Shown: piece after piece, positions 1-8,547 of the stretch
Layout of the letters: every line of letters starts with the position of its first letter
How positions within the stretch are numbered: the stretch's first letter is position 1
From: Mycolicibacterium sp. P9-22
Lineage (GTDB): Bacteria; Actinomycetota; Actinomycetes; Mycobacteriales; Mycobacteriaceae
Assembly: GCF_008329585.1 (NCBI RefSeq)
Contig: NZ_NPKP01000017.1
Location: 1-64,000, forward strand
Direction of reading: 5' to 3'
Length of the DNA stretch: 64,000 nucleotides
Made by a program: the position numbers and the translations under genes
Notes under the pieces: model-generated
Told to the model about the DNA's origin: nothing
Database searches by the model: none
What the model saw: the letters and a program-made list of their open reading frames with translations, nothing else

Positions 1-58
1 CCCGCAGTGCCTCGGCCATCTCCACGGTGGAACCCACCTCAACCAGCGATGAGTCCAT
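1..58 (-). CDS. Partial CDS, N-terminal 19 residues, function unknown
   Basis: The minus strand from 58 reads ATG and continues open to the window edge, beginning MDSSLVEVGSTVEMAEALR. An AAGGA-like ribosome site lies just upstream of the ATG. The composition looks like a genuine protein start, but too little is present to name a family. It overlaps the last few codons of the neighbouring minus-strand gene by about 20 bp, which is common for coupled genes in this window. The alternative is that it is only the tail region of the upstream reading frame. Confidence 0.4.
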   Translation of the reverse strand, partial: MDSSLVEVGSTVEMAEALR

Positions 59-524
59 GTCCTTGCCTGTCTTCACGTCCTGCAATCCTTCCCTCAACAG
101 GACCTACACAGACCATTTGACACGCCCTGAACCGCGACCATTCGCTGAGCACACACGCGGCCATGGCGTCCATGTCGTCGAAGTTGTGGGCTAGGACGTC
201 GACGAACGGGCGTGCGGTGTCACGCGAATAGAACCTGATCCCGCCCAGCAGCTCACCGCGCGCAGTACGAATGTGTCGATGCGCGTAGTCCAAGGACGCA
301 ATGCCGGGCAGGTGAACGTGATCGGAGAAGGATCTGGCGAAGTTGCTGTCGCCGACCAAGCCAGCCTGCTCAGCCACCCACTCGCGAACCCTGCGCGGCC
401 CGGACGGGCCGAACAGCCGCTCCGCCGCGACAACCTGGTCACGTAGTGACGGCCACTGCTCGACGATCCCCACCACCACAGCATCCGCGCACACCCACCT
501 CCGCATCCACCGAATTTCTTGCAA
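39..524 (-). CDS. Hypothetical protein, 161 aa
   Basis: I do not recognise the family. The protein is predicted soluble, with no signal peptide or membrane segment. The core from about residue 30 to 130 has an ordinary mix of charged and hydrophobic residues (for example GIRFYSRDTARPFVDVLAHN), unlike the Arg/Pro/Ser-rich shadow frames nearby, which is why this frame was chosen. The last 25 residues are less convincing. The first ATG is used; no strong Shine-Dalgarno is visible. The next gene upstream on the same strand (YaeQ) ends 171 bp away, so it may have its own promoter in 525-695. Confidence 0.5.
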   Translation of the reverse strand: MQEIRWMRRWVCADAVVVGIVEQWPSLRDQVVAAERLFGPSGPRRVREWVAEQAGLVGDSNFARSFSDHVHLPGIASLDYAHRHIRTARGELLGGIRFYSRDTARPFVDVLAHNFDDMDAMAACVLSEWSRFRACQMVCVGPVEGRIAGREDRQGHGLIAG

Positions 525-695
525 GGGGCAGCTGCGCCATGCCGAGCTCGGGCACAGTCACTGTCGGTGGTCGCACCCGATGCGCCGCGGTCGGGAGTGC
601 CTTCGGGTCGGCAAGTAACCCGGTCAAGCACAACTATGCTGCGTCGTTGAGAGGTTGCAAGCCTTTCGGGCGTCAACCGCCTCGGGCCCACACCT

Positions 696-1247
696 TCACT
701 CCAATGGCTCCGGCGTGAAGGTGACGTCGACGCCGCCCACGGTCATCGTCACCTGACCTTCCATCAGCATCACCTGCGCCGAGACCCGTCGATCGACAGT
801 CTGGGCCAGCTGCTGCACCGGTGCGTGCGGTATCTGGACCACCGACAGGTTCGGCAGACCCGCTACTTTGGGGCCGACGGTGCGCCACCAGGTGGCCACG
901 CCGGCGGCGAACGGGAACAGCAGCACCTGGTCGGCTTTGCCGGCCGCCTTGCCCAAGGCGCGTTCGTCGGGCTGTCCGACGTTGATCCACTCCAGGATCC
1001 GGCCCGTGTAGTCAGCGAGCCGCAAGTCCGGTACGCCAGGAGTGGACAGGCCCGCGCCGAAAACCAACTCACCGTCGACCTCGCCAAGCCGGTGTGCGCG
1101 CAGGCCAAATGCCAACAATCGCACCACCATCCGCTCATCGGTCTCGCTGGGATGGCGGGCCACGGTCAGCGTGTGATCGGCGTAGTAACCGTGATCGACA
1201 TCGGAGACGCCGAGTTCGACTTTGAACACTGTTGCAGAAAGGGCCAC
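696..1247 (-). CDS. YaeQ family protein
   Basis: This 183-residue soluble protein matches the YaeQ family in length and sequence: the N-terminal MALSATVFKVELGVSDVDHG stretch, a basic TLTVARHPSETDERMVVRLL segment, and GELVFGAGLSTPGVPDL followed by IEWINVGQPD-like text (here ILEWINVGQPDERAL). YaeQ proteins adopt a PD-(D/E)XK nuclease-like fold, but their biochemical role is not settled; E. coli YaeQ was first described as compensating for loss of RfaH. The start is a GTG at 1247. The gene lies 66 bp downstream of the GH13 gene on the same strand, and could be transcribed with it. Confidence 0.85.
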   Translation of the reverse strand: MALSATVFKVELGVSDVDHGYYADHTLTVARHPSETDERMVVRLLAFGLRAHRLGEVDGELVFGAGLSTPGVPDLRLADYTGRILEWINVGQPDERALGKAAGKADQVLLFPFAAGVATWWRTVGPKVAGLPNLSVVQIPHAPVQQLAQTVDRRVSAQVMLMEGQVTMTVGGVDVTFTPEPLE

Positions 1248-1313
1248 GTCATAGTGTCCACCCTGGTGGTGTTCCCCGAGCAGTCAGGCCCGCAAAAGTT
1301 CATCACCACCGGA

Positions 1314-2597
1314 TCATCCGGCGTCGACGATCACCCAACCGTGCGCGGGCACCACGAGCTGCTGCACCCGTTCGGCAGGTGGGGCGCCGGAGCCGGCGAC
1401 GACGTGGCCCGCATCGGGCAATTGCGCCGACAGTGGCTGGTCGTCGATGTTGAGCGCCACCACCAACGCCCGGTCGCCGGCGCTGGTGCGGTAGATGTAA
1501 CCGGTGTTGGTCAGCTGCAGCGCCTCGGTGGTTGCAGCGTGCAACCACGGATTGCGCCGGCGCAGCCCGATCAGATACTGATGCAGCGACAGCGTGTCGT
1601 GCGGACCCGGCCGTGGGTGCCCGAACTCGGGGCGCACCGCGTCATCACCACCGGCGCGTTCCTCCTTGACGCCCTGCCATGCCCACTCATCGCCGGCGTA
1701 GATGCTCGGCGTCCCGCCGGTGGTGAGCAGGAGCACCAGGGCGTGCTCGAGGTGCCTGATATCGGTCAGCTGGCTGGCGATCCTGCTGACATCGTGATTG
1801 CCGATGAAGGTCAGCGGGACGAAGGTGTCGAGAAAGTCGTTGTGCCGCTGCAGCGCCCAGTCCAGTTCGTGGAAATTGCCGTCGTTGAGGCTGCTCCAGA
1901 TCGCCTTCCACAGCTCGTACTGGGTGACGGAATCCAGCGTGCCCGCGCGCAGCTGGGCCGGGTAGTCGCCGTGAATGACCTCGCCGACGAACCACGCACC
2001 GGGGTGCCGGCGGCGCACCTCGGGCAGCACCGCCGCCCAGAACGACGGAGCCACCGCATAGGCCGCGTCCAGTCGCCAGCCGTCGGCACCGCGTCCCAGC
2101 CAGTGGTCCATGACCTCGACCGTGTAGGCGATGACATCAGGGTTGTCGTGATTCAGAGCGATCAGTTCGCCGTGGCCCTCGAAGGTGGCAAAACCGTTGC
2201 GGCTCTTGCGGAACCAGTCATCGGGGCCGCCGTTTTCCAGCGCATCGCGGTACCGCGGGAAATCGGTACCGACATGGTTGAACACACCGTCGAGCAACAC
2301 CCGCAAGCCGCGCCGGCGGCATTCTCCGACCAACTCGTCGAAGTCGGCGTCATCGCCGAGGCGCGGGTCGATTCGCAAGTGGTCGGTGGTGTCGTAGCCG
2401 TGGGTCCGGGAGGCGAACACCGGGCCCAGGGCGAGTCCGGACGCGCCGAGTTCCACCGCGTGGTCCAGCCATTCGACGATGCGCAGCAGCCGGTGCTCGT
2501 CGGCGGTCGGCGGCGGCTCGGCTGGGAACGCCCCCACGAACCCGAGCGGATAGGTCTGCCACCAGATGACGTGCTGTACCCAGTCCGGATCGCTCAT
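1314..2597 (-). CDS. Alpha-amylase family GH13 glycoside hydrolase
   Basis: This 427-residue cytoplasmic enzyme (no signal peptide) has the GH13 (beta/alpha)8 barrel motifs in order: region I DGVFNHVG (about residues 103-110), region II GWRLDAAYA with nucleophile Asp177, region III FVGEVIH with acid/base Glu206, and region IV FIGNHD with Asp269. A short C-terminal beta domain follows. It probably acts on alpha-glucosidic bonds of maltooligosaccharides, glycogen or a related intracellular glucan; the exact specificity cannot be read from the motifs. The ATG at 2597 overlaps the TGA of the upstream deaminase gene by 4 bp (ATGA), so the two are probably translationally coupled. An in-frame extension upstream to 2885 lies inside the deaminase gene and is not used. 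Confidence 0.9.
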   Translation of the reverse strand: MSDPDWVQHVIWWQTYPLGFVGAFPAEPPPTADEHRLLRIVEWLDHAVELGASGLALGPVFASRTHGYDTTDHLRIDPRLGDDADFDELVGECRRRGLRVLLDGVFNHVGTDFPRYRDALENGGPDDWFRKSRNGFATFEGHGELIALNHDNPDVIAYTVEVMDHWLGRGADGWRLDAAYAVAPSFWAAVLPEVRRRHPGAWFVGEVIHGDYPAQLRAGTLDSVTQYELWKAIWSSLNDGNFHELDWALQRHNDFLDTFVPLTFIGNHDVSRIASQLTDIRHLEHALVLLLTTGGTPSIYAGDEWAWQGVKEERAGGDDAVRPEFGHPRPGPHDTLSLHQYLIGLRRRNPWLHAATTEALQLTNTGYIYRTSAGDRALVVALNIDDQPLSAQLPDAGHVVAGSGAPPAERVQQLVVPAHGWVIVDAG

Positions 2598-3073
2598 GGT
2601 CGAAACGTCGCTTCGTAAAGTGCCCGCATCTCCTCCGCCAACTCCGGTGCAGGCCCGTCGCAGGGGATACCGGGCGCGACGACGGTGATGGGGAGAGCGG
2701 CGACCGGGGCGGGCGGGGTGCCCCATTCGGTGCACCACCGGCTCAGCTGCCCCGAGGAGGTGGCGTACACGATGCGGCCGAGCCCCACCCAGGCGTGCGC
2801 GGCCGAACACATGGGGCAGTGCTCGCCGGAGGTGTACACGACCGCGGTGGCACGCTGTCGCGGTGTGAGGTGCTCGACGGCCCACCGTGCGATGGCGAAC
2901 TCGGGATGCTGGGTGGCATCGCCTCCCTGGACACGATTGTGATCCTCGAACAGCACGCTGCCCGACTCGTCGACCAGGATGGACCCGAACGGCTCGTCAC
3001 CGCCTTCATGGGCGGTCCGGGCGAGTCCTACGCAGCGGCGCAGATAGTTGAGGTCTTCGTCGCTGATCGGCAC
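2594..3073 (-). CDS. Nucleoside/cytidine deaminase family protein
   Basis: This 159-residue protein belongs to the zinc-dependent cytidine deaminase-like superfamily. The zinc and catalytic motifs are HPEFAIA (His56, Glu58) and HCPMCSAA (Cys86, Cys89), matching the H-x-E and P-C-x-x-C pattern with a CPMC variant. It resembles the TadA/guanine deaminase branch of stand-alone nucleoside deaminases, which hydrolytically remove an exocyclic amine from a purine or pyrimidine. The substrate is not determined. The start is a GTG at 3073. It is translationally coupled to the downstream GH13 gene, an unusual pairing, and follows a small gene by 9 bp. Confidence 0.85.
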   Translation of the reverse strand: MPISDEDLNYLRRCVGLARTAHEGGDEPFGSILVDESGSVLFEDHNRVQGGDATQHPEFAIARWAVEHLTPRQRATAVVYTSGEHCPMCSAAHAWVGLGRIVYATSSGQLSRWCTEWGTPPAPVAALPITVVAPGIPCDGPAPELAEEMRALYEATFRP

Positions 3074-3082
3074 ACCGGCAGT

Positions 3083-3289
3083 TTACGCGGGCATGCTCGC
3101 CAGGCCAGGCGGCTCGGCATCGGCGGTCGGGGCGGATCCCCAACACCATGCCGCGTAGGCCGCCGCGACGGCGATCGCCTCAAGATCATGGTCGTTGCCG
3201 CCGGCCGAACGAACCGGGTCCTCGACGGCACCCCGGATCATCCGGACAAGCGCGAACAAGGGCTCTTCTGCATGGCGTTCGCACGTCAT
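3083..3289 (-). CDS. Small hypothetical protein, 68 aa
   Basis: This short reading frame begins MTCERHAEEPLFALVRMIRG and carries an amphipathic Ala-rich segment (DLEAIAVAAAYAAWCWG). It sits 9 bp upstream of the deaminase gene on the same strand, so it would be the first gene of that operon. The frame is open further upstream to 3436, but those extra residues are Cys-rich and poorly protein-like, so the internal ATG at 3289 is preferred. No family is recognised. It may be a non-coding open frame, since only its composition and position support it. The 134 bp between it and the next upstream gene hold nothing I can identify. Confidence 0.4.
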   Translation of the reverse strand: MTCERHAEEPLFALVRMIRGAVEDPVRSAGGNDHDLEAIAVAAAYAAWCWGSAPTADAEPPGLASMPA

Positions 3290-3423
3290 CGGGCGTCCTC
3301 TCCACAGCGGAAGGCAGCACTCACCCAGATGTGTGCACGCCCCCCGGTATTGCTTCTGCGGCCAACAGTAGCCCTCACCACCGCAAATGGGGGCATGACA
3401 CGTTGAGAGGCAACCAAATTCAT

Positions 3424-5100
3424 TCAATCGCAACATTGGGTCGGCTGGTTTGTGATCTCCAACCGGCAGGCGCAGGACGCCAGCACCGGAACATCGGCCC
3501 GCGCCCGCGCCACATCCAGCTGCTGGGCGATGACGTCGGCCTCATCATCGCGCCCCAGCCGCCGCAGGCTCTCGTGGTAGCCGTGCAGGCTCCACACGTT
3601 TCCGGGGTGCTGGCAGGACCGCCGCAAGGTGTCGTCGAGCCCGAGGTCTGCGGCGTAGACCCCGGCCGCCTCCTCGACGTGCCCCTGTTCGAGCAGCAGC
3701 GCCCCGTAGGCGTGGCGGGTCGGCTGCATCCAGCCCCACGGCTCGTCGTAGGGCAGCGCGTCGTCCAGCGCGATGGCATGCCGCAGATGGGTGAAGGCTT
3801 CCCCGAATCGTGCTTCCCGGTAGGCGATCTCGCCGTCGAGCATGGCCACCGCGATCGCGAGGATGTCGCGGCTGGTGTTGTTGAACAGGTAGCGGGAGTC
3901 GGGGATGCGCGCGTAGCTCGCAGCCAGCGCCTCCCGTTCGGCACGCGCCTGCGGTAGCTGGCCCTTCGCGGCGTGCGCGACACCGCGCCCGTAGTGGATG
4001 GTCGCGGTGGTCGTGCAGTACAACTCGGGGTCCTCGGGCAGGGCGATGGCGATCAGCTCGTCCCACCGGCCGAATCGCACCAGGACGTGCACCCGCAGCG
4101 GGACGAACGCCTCCAACCAGTCCGCCATCGGTGGCGATTCGACGGCCAGTAGCTCGGGTGTCAGCTGACCGGCGAGTTCAGCGGCGGCGTCCTGCGCGAT
4201 CTGGAACTGACCCTCGAACATGGCCGAATAGACCACGAAGTGCAGATCGTGCGCGCGGTATAGGGAGTAGAAGTTCAGTGGGCCGGAACGTTCGACGAAT
4301 TTCCGGTCCGCACGCACGGCGGCGTGGTTGGCGGTCACCGACGCCCGGTAATCGCCGCAGAGCACGTCGATGTGGCTCGGCATGTGCTGCAGGTGCCCGG
4401 CGTCGGGAACCAGGTCACGCAACAGATCGGCCGCGGGCAGCGCCTCCTCCGGGTGTGCCGACATCTCCATGGCATGGATGTAGAGGTGCAGCACGCCGGG
4501 GTGCGCGCGCCCGATCGGGGTGGCAAGGGCGGCGTCGAGGATGGCCGTCGCCTCTACCACCCTGGAACCTTCGGCGGGGTCGCCGGTTGCGCTGTCCCAC
4601 AACGCCCATGCGGTGACGTTCAGCAGGGCGTCGGCGGCCAGTGCCGCAACGTCGACGTCGTCGGGATGGCTGTGCACCACCGCCGACATGGCCTCGGCGT
4701 AGGCCAGGTGGCCCTCGGCCAGCGCTGCCTCGTCGTCGGGATCGTCGGTGGGGAAGCGCTTCGCCAGCGCGGAGATGAGCGCGCGCTCGGTATCCGATGC
4801 CCGCCCGCCCGCAGCGGCGGCCAGTTCGGCCCGGGCGCGGGACAGTGCGGCCGCGAGCTCGACCGGATCGAAGGCATCCCACGCCTTGTTGTAGTTCGGG
4901 CCGACGGCATAGGCGATGCCCCAACGGGCGATGGCCAGCTCGGGATCATGTTCCAGCGCCCGTTCGAAACAGTGCACGGCCTCTTCGTGATTGAACGCGT
5001 AGGCCCACACCAGTCCGCGGTCGAACCACACCTGAGCCTCCGGTTCGGAGGTTGCGATCGGCCGGTGATAGGACCCCAGGTCGTAATACGGCTCGGTCAT
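3424..5100 (-). CDS. Tetratricopeptide repeat protein, 558 aa
   Basis: This is a soluble all-helical protein with TPR-like pairs along its length, for example EAQVWFDRGLVWAYAFNHEE then AVHCFERALEHDPELAIARWG near the N-terminus, and QLPQARAEREALAASYARIP and ALLLEQGHVEEAAGVYAADL near the C-terminus. The N-terminal pattern is typical of a conserved actinobacterial and proteobacterial family of TPR proteins of this length. TPR scaffolds bind other proteins or peptides; no catalytic motif is visible. The ATG at 5100 (MTEPYYDLG) is used; the longer open frame to 5478 runs antisense-like through the neighbour and is rejected. The neighbouring membrane protein gene ends 20 bp upstream on the same strand. 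Confidence 0.8.
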   Translation of the reverse strand: MTEPYYDLGSYHRPIATSEPEAQVWFDRGLVWAYAFNHEEAVHCFERALEHDPELAIARWGIAYAVGPNYNKAWDAFDPVELAAALSRARAELAAAAGGRASDTERALISALAKRFPTDDPDDEAALAEGHLAYAEAMSAVVHSHPDDVDVAALAADALLNVTAWALWDSATGDPAEGSRVVEATAILDAALATPIGRAHPGVLHLYIHAMEMSAHPEEALPAADLLRDLVPDAGHLQHMPSHIDVLCGDYRASVTANHAAVRADRKFVERSGPLNFYSLYRAHDLHFVVYSAMFEGQFQIAQDAAAELAGQLTPELLAVESPPMADWLEAFVPLRVHVLVRFGRWDELIAIALPEDPELYCTTTATIHYGRGVAHAAKGQLPQARAEREALAASYARIPDSRYLFNNTSRDILAIAVAMLDGEIAYREARFGEAFTHLRHAIALDDALPYDEPWGWMQPTRHAYGALLLEQGHVEEAAGVYAADLGLDDTLRRSCQHPGNVWSLHGYHESLRRLGRDDEADVIAQQLDVARARADVPVLASCACRLEITNQPTQCCD

Positions 5101-5120
5101 GGCGAGAACGATAGTTGGCC

Positions 5121-6164
5121 TCAGGTACGGGTGGTGACGCGTTGCCACAACTGCTGAGTGCTGGGCATTCGCACGGTGGTGGCCAGAACCGCGAGGATAC
5201 AGCCGGTCGCGGCCCAAACCAGCAGCGTCCCAAGCGGTGTCAGTGCACCGTTGCCGCCGAAGTATTCGATACTGCGCAACAGCGAGACCCCGGAGCCCTG
5301 CGGGACGACGTGATTGAAAGTTGTGTAGAAGCCGGACAACAGCGGGCGTCCGACCGGCCCGGCGGCAGCGGCGTTGCCGACGATCACCAGGAACGCGGTC
5401 ACCGCCATCGCCGCCACGTTCCCGAATGCGGCGGCCACCCCGGTGACGGCGCCGCCGACGGCCATCGCGTAGAGCCACAACGCCCCGAACACCTGCCAGG
5501 GATGGCCGGTCAGTGCGCCGAGTGCGCCGTCCACGTAGACGGTCACCACACCGGCCAGCAGCGCCGAGTACGCCGACAGTGTCAAGGTGCGCAGCCCCAG
5601 CGTCCAGGGCCGCCGCACCGCGCCGACCAGCCGGCCGAACGCGGCGGCACCGACCGAGGCGCCGATGGACACGAAGATGACGGCATAGAACTCGACGGTG
5701 CCGGACGGGTCGCCCGCCGATGTCGGCGCGATATCGGTCACCGCGGGCGCCAGGCCCGCCTCGGTCGCCGTCGCGCGTCCGACGGACTCGGCGGCGGTGG
5801 CCACACTTCGCCCGCCGCCGCCCGCGACGTAGATGTCGAGGCGGCCGGCCGGGGTGGCGACGAACGCGGCGTCGGCCTTTCGTTCCAGGACCAGGGCACG
5901 GGCCGCAGCATCGTCACCGACCGCGGTGACATCCAATTCGGTGCGCGTCTGGAGCGCATCGAGCATCTGCTGCGGCGCCGCGACGGCGACGTCGAGGTGA
6001 TGCAGGGTGGGTTTGGCGAAAGCCCCTGCGTAGCTGGCGATCATGGCGAGGACGAGCAGGGTGAAGGTGACCATGGCCAGCACCACATGGCGGACGTGGG
6101 TCCGCGTGATGCCGTGCCCCGGCGGGGTGGACGGTGTGGTGGCTTGGCCGTTGTGCTTGCCCAT
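5121..6164 (-). CDS. YhgE/Pip-like (ABC-2-type fold) membrane protein
   Basis: The 347-residue protein has a cytoplasmic N-terminus, one membrane segment (about residues 24-45), an extracytoplasmic domain of roughly 120 residues rich in Ala/Val, then five or six hydrophobic segments in the C-terminal half. This layout fits the YhgE/Pip or ABC-2-permease-like family, whose members act in export or act as small-molecule or phage receptors; no ATPase partner lies beside it. The ATG at 6164 starts one base after the TGA of the upstream TetR gene, with AGGAGGT (6171-6177, minus strand) inside the end of that gene, so the pair is tightly coupled. The TetR protein probably controls this transporter. 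Confidence 0.75.
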   Translation of the reverse strand: MGKHNGQATTPSTPPGHGITRTHVRHVVLAMVTFTLLVLAMIASYAGAFAKPTLHHLDVAVAAPQQMLDALQTRTELDVTAVGDDAAARALVLERKADAAFVATPAGRLDIYVAGGGGRSVATAAESVGRATATEAGLAPAVTDIAPTSAGDPSGTVEFYAVIFVSIGASVGAAAFGRLVGAVRRPWTLGLRTLTLSAYSALLAGVVTVYVDGALGALTGHPWQVFGALWLYAMAVGGAVTGVAAAFGNVAAMAVTAFLVIVGNAAAAGPVGRPLLSGFYTTFNHVVPQGSGVSLLRSIEYFGGNGALTPLGTLLVWAATGCILAVLATTVRMPSTQQLWQRVTTRT

Positions 6165-6165
6165 G

Positions 6166-6780
6166 TCATGACCTCCTGGCGGTGTCGGGCAGGGTGAGGA
6201 GTGCGTTGACGGTGTCGAATGCCGCGGCGACGCGGTCACGGAGGTCGGCGGCGTCGCGCGCACCCCTGGATTCGTCGGCAGGATCTTCCATCCATGACCG
6301 CAGCACCTCGATGAAGCCGCCCACCAGGAAGCGGGTCACGGCCTCGACGGTCAGTCCGGCGATCGGTGTGACGGTGCCGCCCGGGCCGGTGCCGGCCCGC
6401 GCGATCTCTGCACATGCAGGCGCGAGTTCGGCGCGGAAGGAATTGACCACCCGCTGGCTGACCGAACTGGGCACCACATTGCGGTACATCGCGCGATGCT
6501 CACCGGCGAAGTCGAACAGGCGCATGATGCGCGCCCGCGCGTCGCCGCCGATATCGGCGGTAGCCCGCCCGAAGGCGACCGTGAAGGCCGCCGCGACGGC
6601 GTCGTCACGGTCGCGGAAGTGTTGGTAGAAGGCCTGCCTGCTGACACCCGCCCGGCCCACGATGGCGGCCACGGTGAGTTCGTCGACCGGGTGTTCGTGG
6701 GCCAGCGCGAATGCCGCCTCGTGCAGGAGGGTGCGGACCCGCTCGGCGCGCGGGTCGGCGCTGTGTGTTCGTGCAGCCAT
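6166..6780 (-). CDS. TetR family transcriptional regulator
   Basis: This 204-residue protein has an N-terminal TetR helix-turn-helix at about residues 30-60 (VDELTVAAIVGRAGVSRQAF then YQHFRDRDDAV), and a helical C-terminal ligand domain. TetR proteins usually repress a neighbouring transporter or enzyme until a small ligand binds. Here the obvious target is the YhgE-like membrane gene one base downstream, and the regulator itself. The upstream region 6781-6835 contains a short imperfect inverted repeat (TTCGT at 6800-6804 and ACGAA at 6817-6821) that could be its operator; this is a guess. The ATG at 6780 is the only sensible start. Confidence 0.88.
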   Translation of the reverse strand: MAARTHSADPRAERVRTLLHEAAFALAHEHPVDELTVAAIVGRAGVSRQAFYQHFRDRDDAVAAAFTVAFGRATADIGGDARARIMRLFDFAGEHRAMYRNVVPSSVSQRVVNSFRAELAPACAEIARAGTGPGGTVTPIAGLTVEAVTRFLVGGFIEVLRSWMEDPADESRGARDAADLRDRVAAAFDTVNALLTLPDTARRS

Positions 6781-6876
6781 GAATCACAGCGTAAGGCACT
6801 TCGTAGACACATGACCACGAAAACTTAGGTTAACTATGACACCTGCCGCGGCTCGTTGTGACCCCCGCCTCCCTGC

Positions 6877-6933
6877 CGAAACTCGCGTACCCGTAGTTGG
6901 GAGCGGGGTTTTACGACGGGTACGCGAGTTTCG
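6877..6933. repeat. Perfect 18-bp inverted repeat downstream of the permease gene
   Basis: The left arm 6877-6894 (CGAAACTCGCGTACCCGT) is perfectly complementary to the right arm 6916-6933, with a 21-nt loop at 6895-6915. It lies 6 bp beyond the stop codon of the 6940-8535 gene and 96 bp upstream of the TetR gene, both on the minus strand. The position suits a transcription terminator or mRNA-stabilising hairpin at the end of the biuret-type operon. No U-tract follows, as is usual in mycobacteria. It could also be a copy of a dispersed intergenic palindrome. Confidence 0.7.
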
Positions 6934-6939
6934 CCCGGT

Positions 6940-8535
6940 TCAGTGGCCGGCGACGATATCGGACTCGTCGACGACCACCGGGTCCTTCGCGCCGGGCAGT
7001 AGCGAGTACCCGAGGCAGACCGCCGCGAAGAACAGATAGCCAAGCGCAACAGCGGGATTGGCTGCCCAGGAAACCTCGGGGGCGTGGATCAGGCCGATGA
7101 AGCTGAGCGCCGCACCGACGGTCGCCGCGATCGCGGCATAGCGGAACTTCTTGTCCAAAATGAAGGTCACCATGGTGCCGAGGATCAGGCCGACGAGCAC
7201 CGCGCCCTCACCGAGGGTCTTGAGCCCTTCGTACACCACACCGGCGCCGTTGAGCGCCTCCATGCCGACCTCGGATGCCGAGGTTCCCGCGGCGTTGAGC
7301 GCGTTGTCGACCTGGGTCTTGGCCCACTCGGCGAGATTGGGCAGTAGGGCGGCGACCACGGCGATGGCGTGCAGGCGGGGGACCGCCTGGAAGGCCTGCG
7401 CCCCGATCAGCAGGCCGATGTAGAGCAGGATCGGCACGATCGCGGGCACCGGCAGCAGCGCGTCCAGGATGCCGAACAGGCCGACGAAGCAGAAGATGCC
7501 GATCATCAGGCCGCTGGCCAGTGAGTAGCTCGCCCGGCCGCCGGCGTCCTTCCAGCCGGGGTGGCCGATGTAGACCGCGGGCGGGAACGGTGATCCGAAC
7601 GCCGATCCGACGACCGCACCGGCGCCGTCGGCGAGCAGCACGCTGCGCAGGTTGTAGTTGTCACCGGCGGCCGCGGCGCTCTCGACATTGCTCATCGCCT
7701 CGGTGAAGTTGTACACACCCAGGGGAATTGCGGTGCCCAGTAGCGGCGCCAGGTTGGACAGCCCGGAGAACAGCAGGTCCAGGCGAAGGTCGGGGATGCC
7801 GACGGCGATATCGGAGAAGGCCTGCCCGACATCGGGTGCCGACATGTAGCCGCCCGCCCAGCCGATCGCGGTGCCCACCAGCAGTGCGGCCAACCCGACC
7901 GGGATGCCGAACGGCAGTTTCACGTCGGTGAAAAATCCGATCAGGATGATGGCCAGCACGGGCAGACCGATCCAGGCCGCCTCCCACATCTGCGCTGCGG
8001 GCCGCATCGAGATGAAGGTGATCGAGATGCCGGCCAGGGTGCCGAGCATGGCCGCCCGCGGGGTCAGTTTGCGGATGTAGGGACCGACGAAGGCGCCGAT
8101 CATCACGATCACACCGATCATGAAGGCCCACGCCAGTCCGGCCGACCAGGCCTGTACCGCATTGTCGGTGTTCAGGTATACCGGCAGCATGACGACGAAC
8201 ACCACGATGAACATGTGCGGGACCGACGGTCCGTAGGGCAGGGCGGTGACGTCGGACCGGTTCTCCCGCTTGGCAAGTCGTCGTGCCAGGAAGGTGTAGT
8301 ACAGGTTGCCCAGGATCAGTGCGACGCCCAGGGCGGGCAGCACGGTGCCGAGCACGTCTCCGGCGGGCACGGCGATGACGCCGATCATCAGGCCGGTCAG
8401 CGTGAGGACATTGACCAGGATGTTGAAGCCCAGGCCGAAGAAGGCATTGGTGTCGCCACGGGTCCACCATGCGACCGTCGGCGCGGGCTTCTCGGTGGGC
8501 GGGTCGACGGGGGGATCGGAGATCTCGGTGCTCAT
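6940..8535 (-). CDS. NCS2/AzgA-like permease, candidate ureide/biuret transporter
   Basis: The 531-residue integral membrane protein has about 12-14 hydrophobic segments and sequence reminiscent of the NCS2/AzgA xanthine-uracil permease fold: FFGLGFNILVNVLTLTGLMI near the N-terminus, a polar NFTEAMSNVESAAAAGDNYN motif in the middle (the usual substrate-site region) and GSPFPPAVYIGHPGWKDAGG after it. NCS2 carriers import purines, pyrimidines or ureide-like compounds with protons or sodium. It is the last gene of an operon with a BiuH-type hydrolase and AtzF-type allophanate hydrolase, so biuret or another ureide is a reasonable substrate; that is inference from context. An AAAGGA ribosome site precedes the ATG, 12 bp after the previous stop. 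Confidence 0.75.
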   Translation of the reverse strand: MSTEISDPPVDPPTEKPAPTVAWWTRGDTNAFFGLGFNILVNVLTLTGLMIGVIAVPAGDVLGTVLPALGVALILGNLYYTFLARRLAKRENRSDVTALPYGPSVPHMFIVVFVVMLPVYLNTDNAVQAWSAGLAWAFMIGVIVMIGAFVGPYIRKLTPRAAMLGTLAGISITFISMRPAAQMWEAAWIGLPVLAIILIGFFTDVKLPFGIPVGLAALLVGTAIGWAGGYMSAPDVGQAFSDIAVGIPDLRLDLLFSGLSNLAPLLGTAIPLGVYNFTEAMSNVESAAAAGDNYNLRSVLLADGAGAVVGSAFGSPFPPAVYIGHPGWKDAGGRASYSLASGLMIGIFCFVGLFGILDALLPVPAIVPILLYIGLLIGAQAFQAVPRLHAIAVVAALLPNLAEWAKTQVDNALNAAGTSASEVGMEALNGAGVVYEGLKTLGEGAVLVGLILGTMVTFILDKKFRYAAIAATVGAALSFIGLIHAPEVSWAANPAVALGYLFFAAVCLGYSLLPGAKDPVVVDESDIVAGH

Positions 8536-8547
8536 GGGTGGGTCCTT

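Noticed and set aside
825-2618. 597-residue plus-strand open frame
   Set aside because: It is antisense to YaeQ and the GH13 gene, both with clear family motifs; its Gln/His/Val/Gly-rich composition is a GC-bias shadow.
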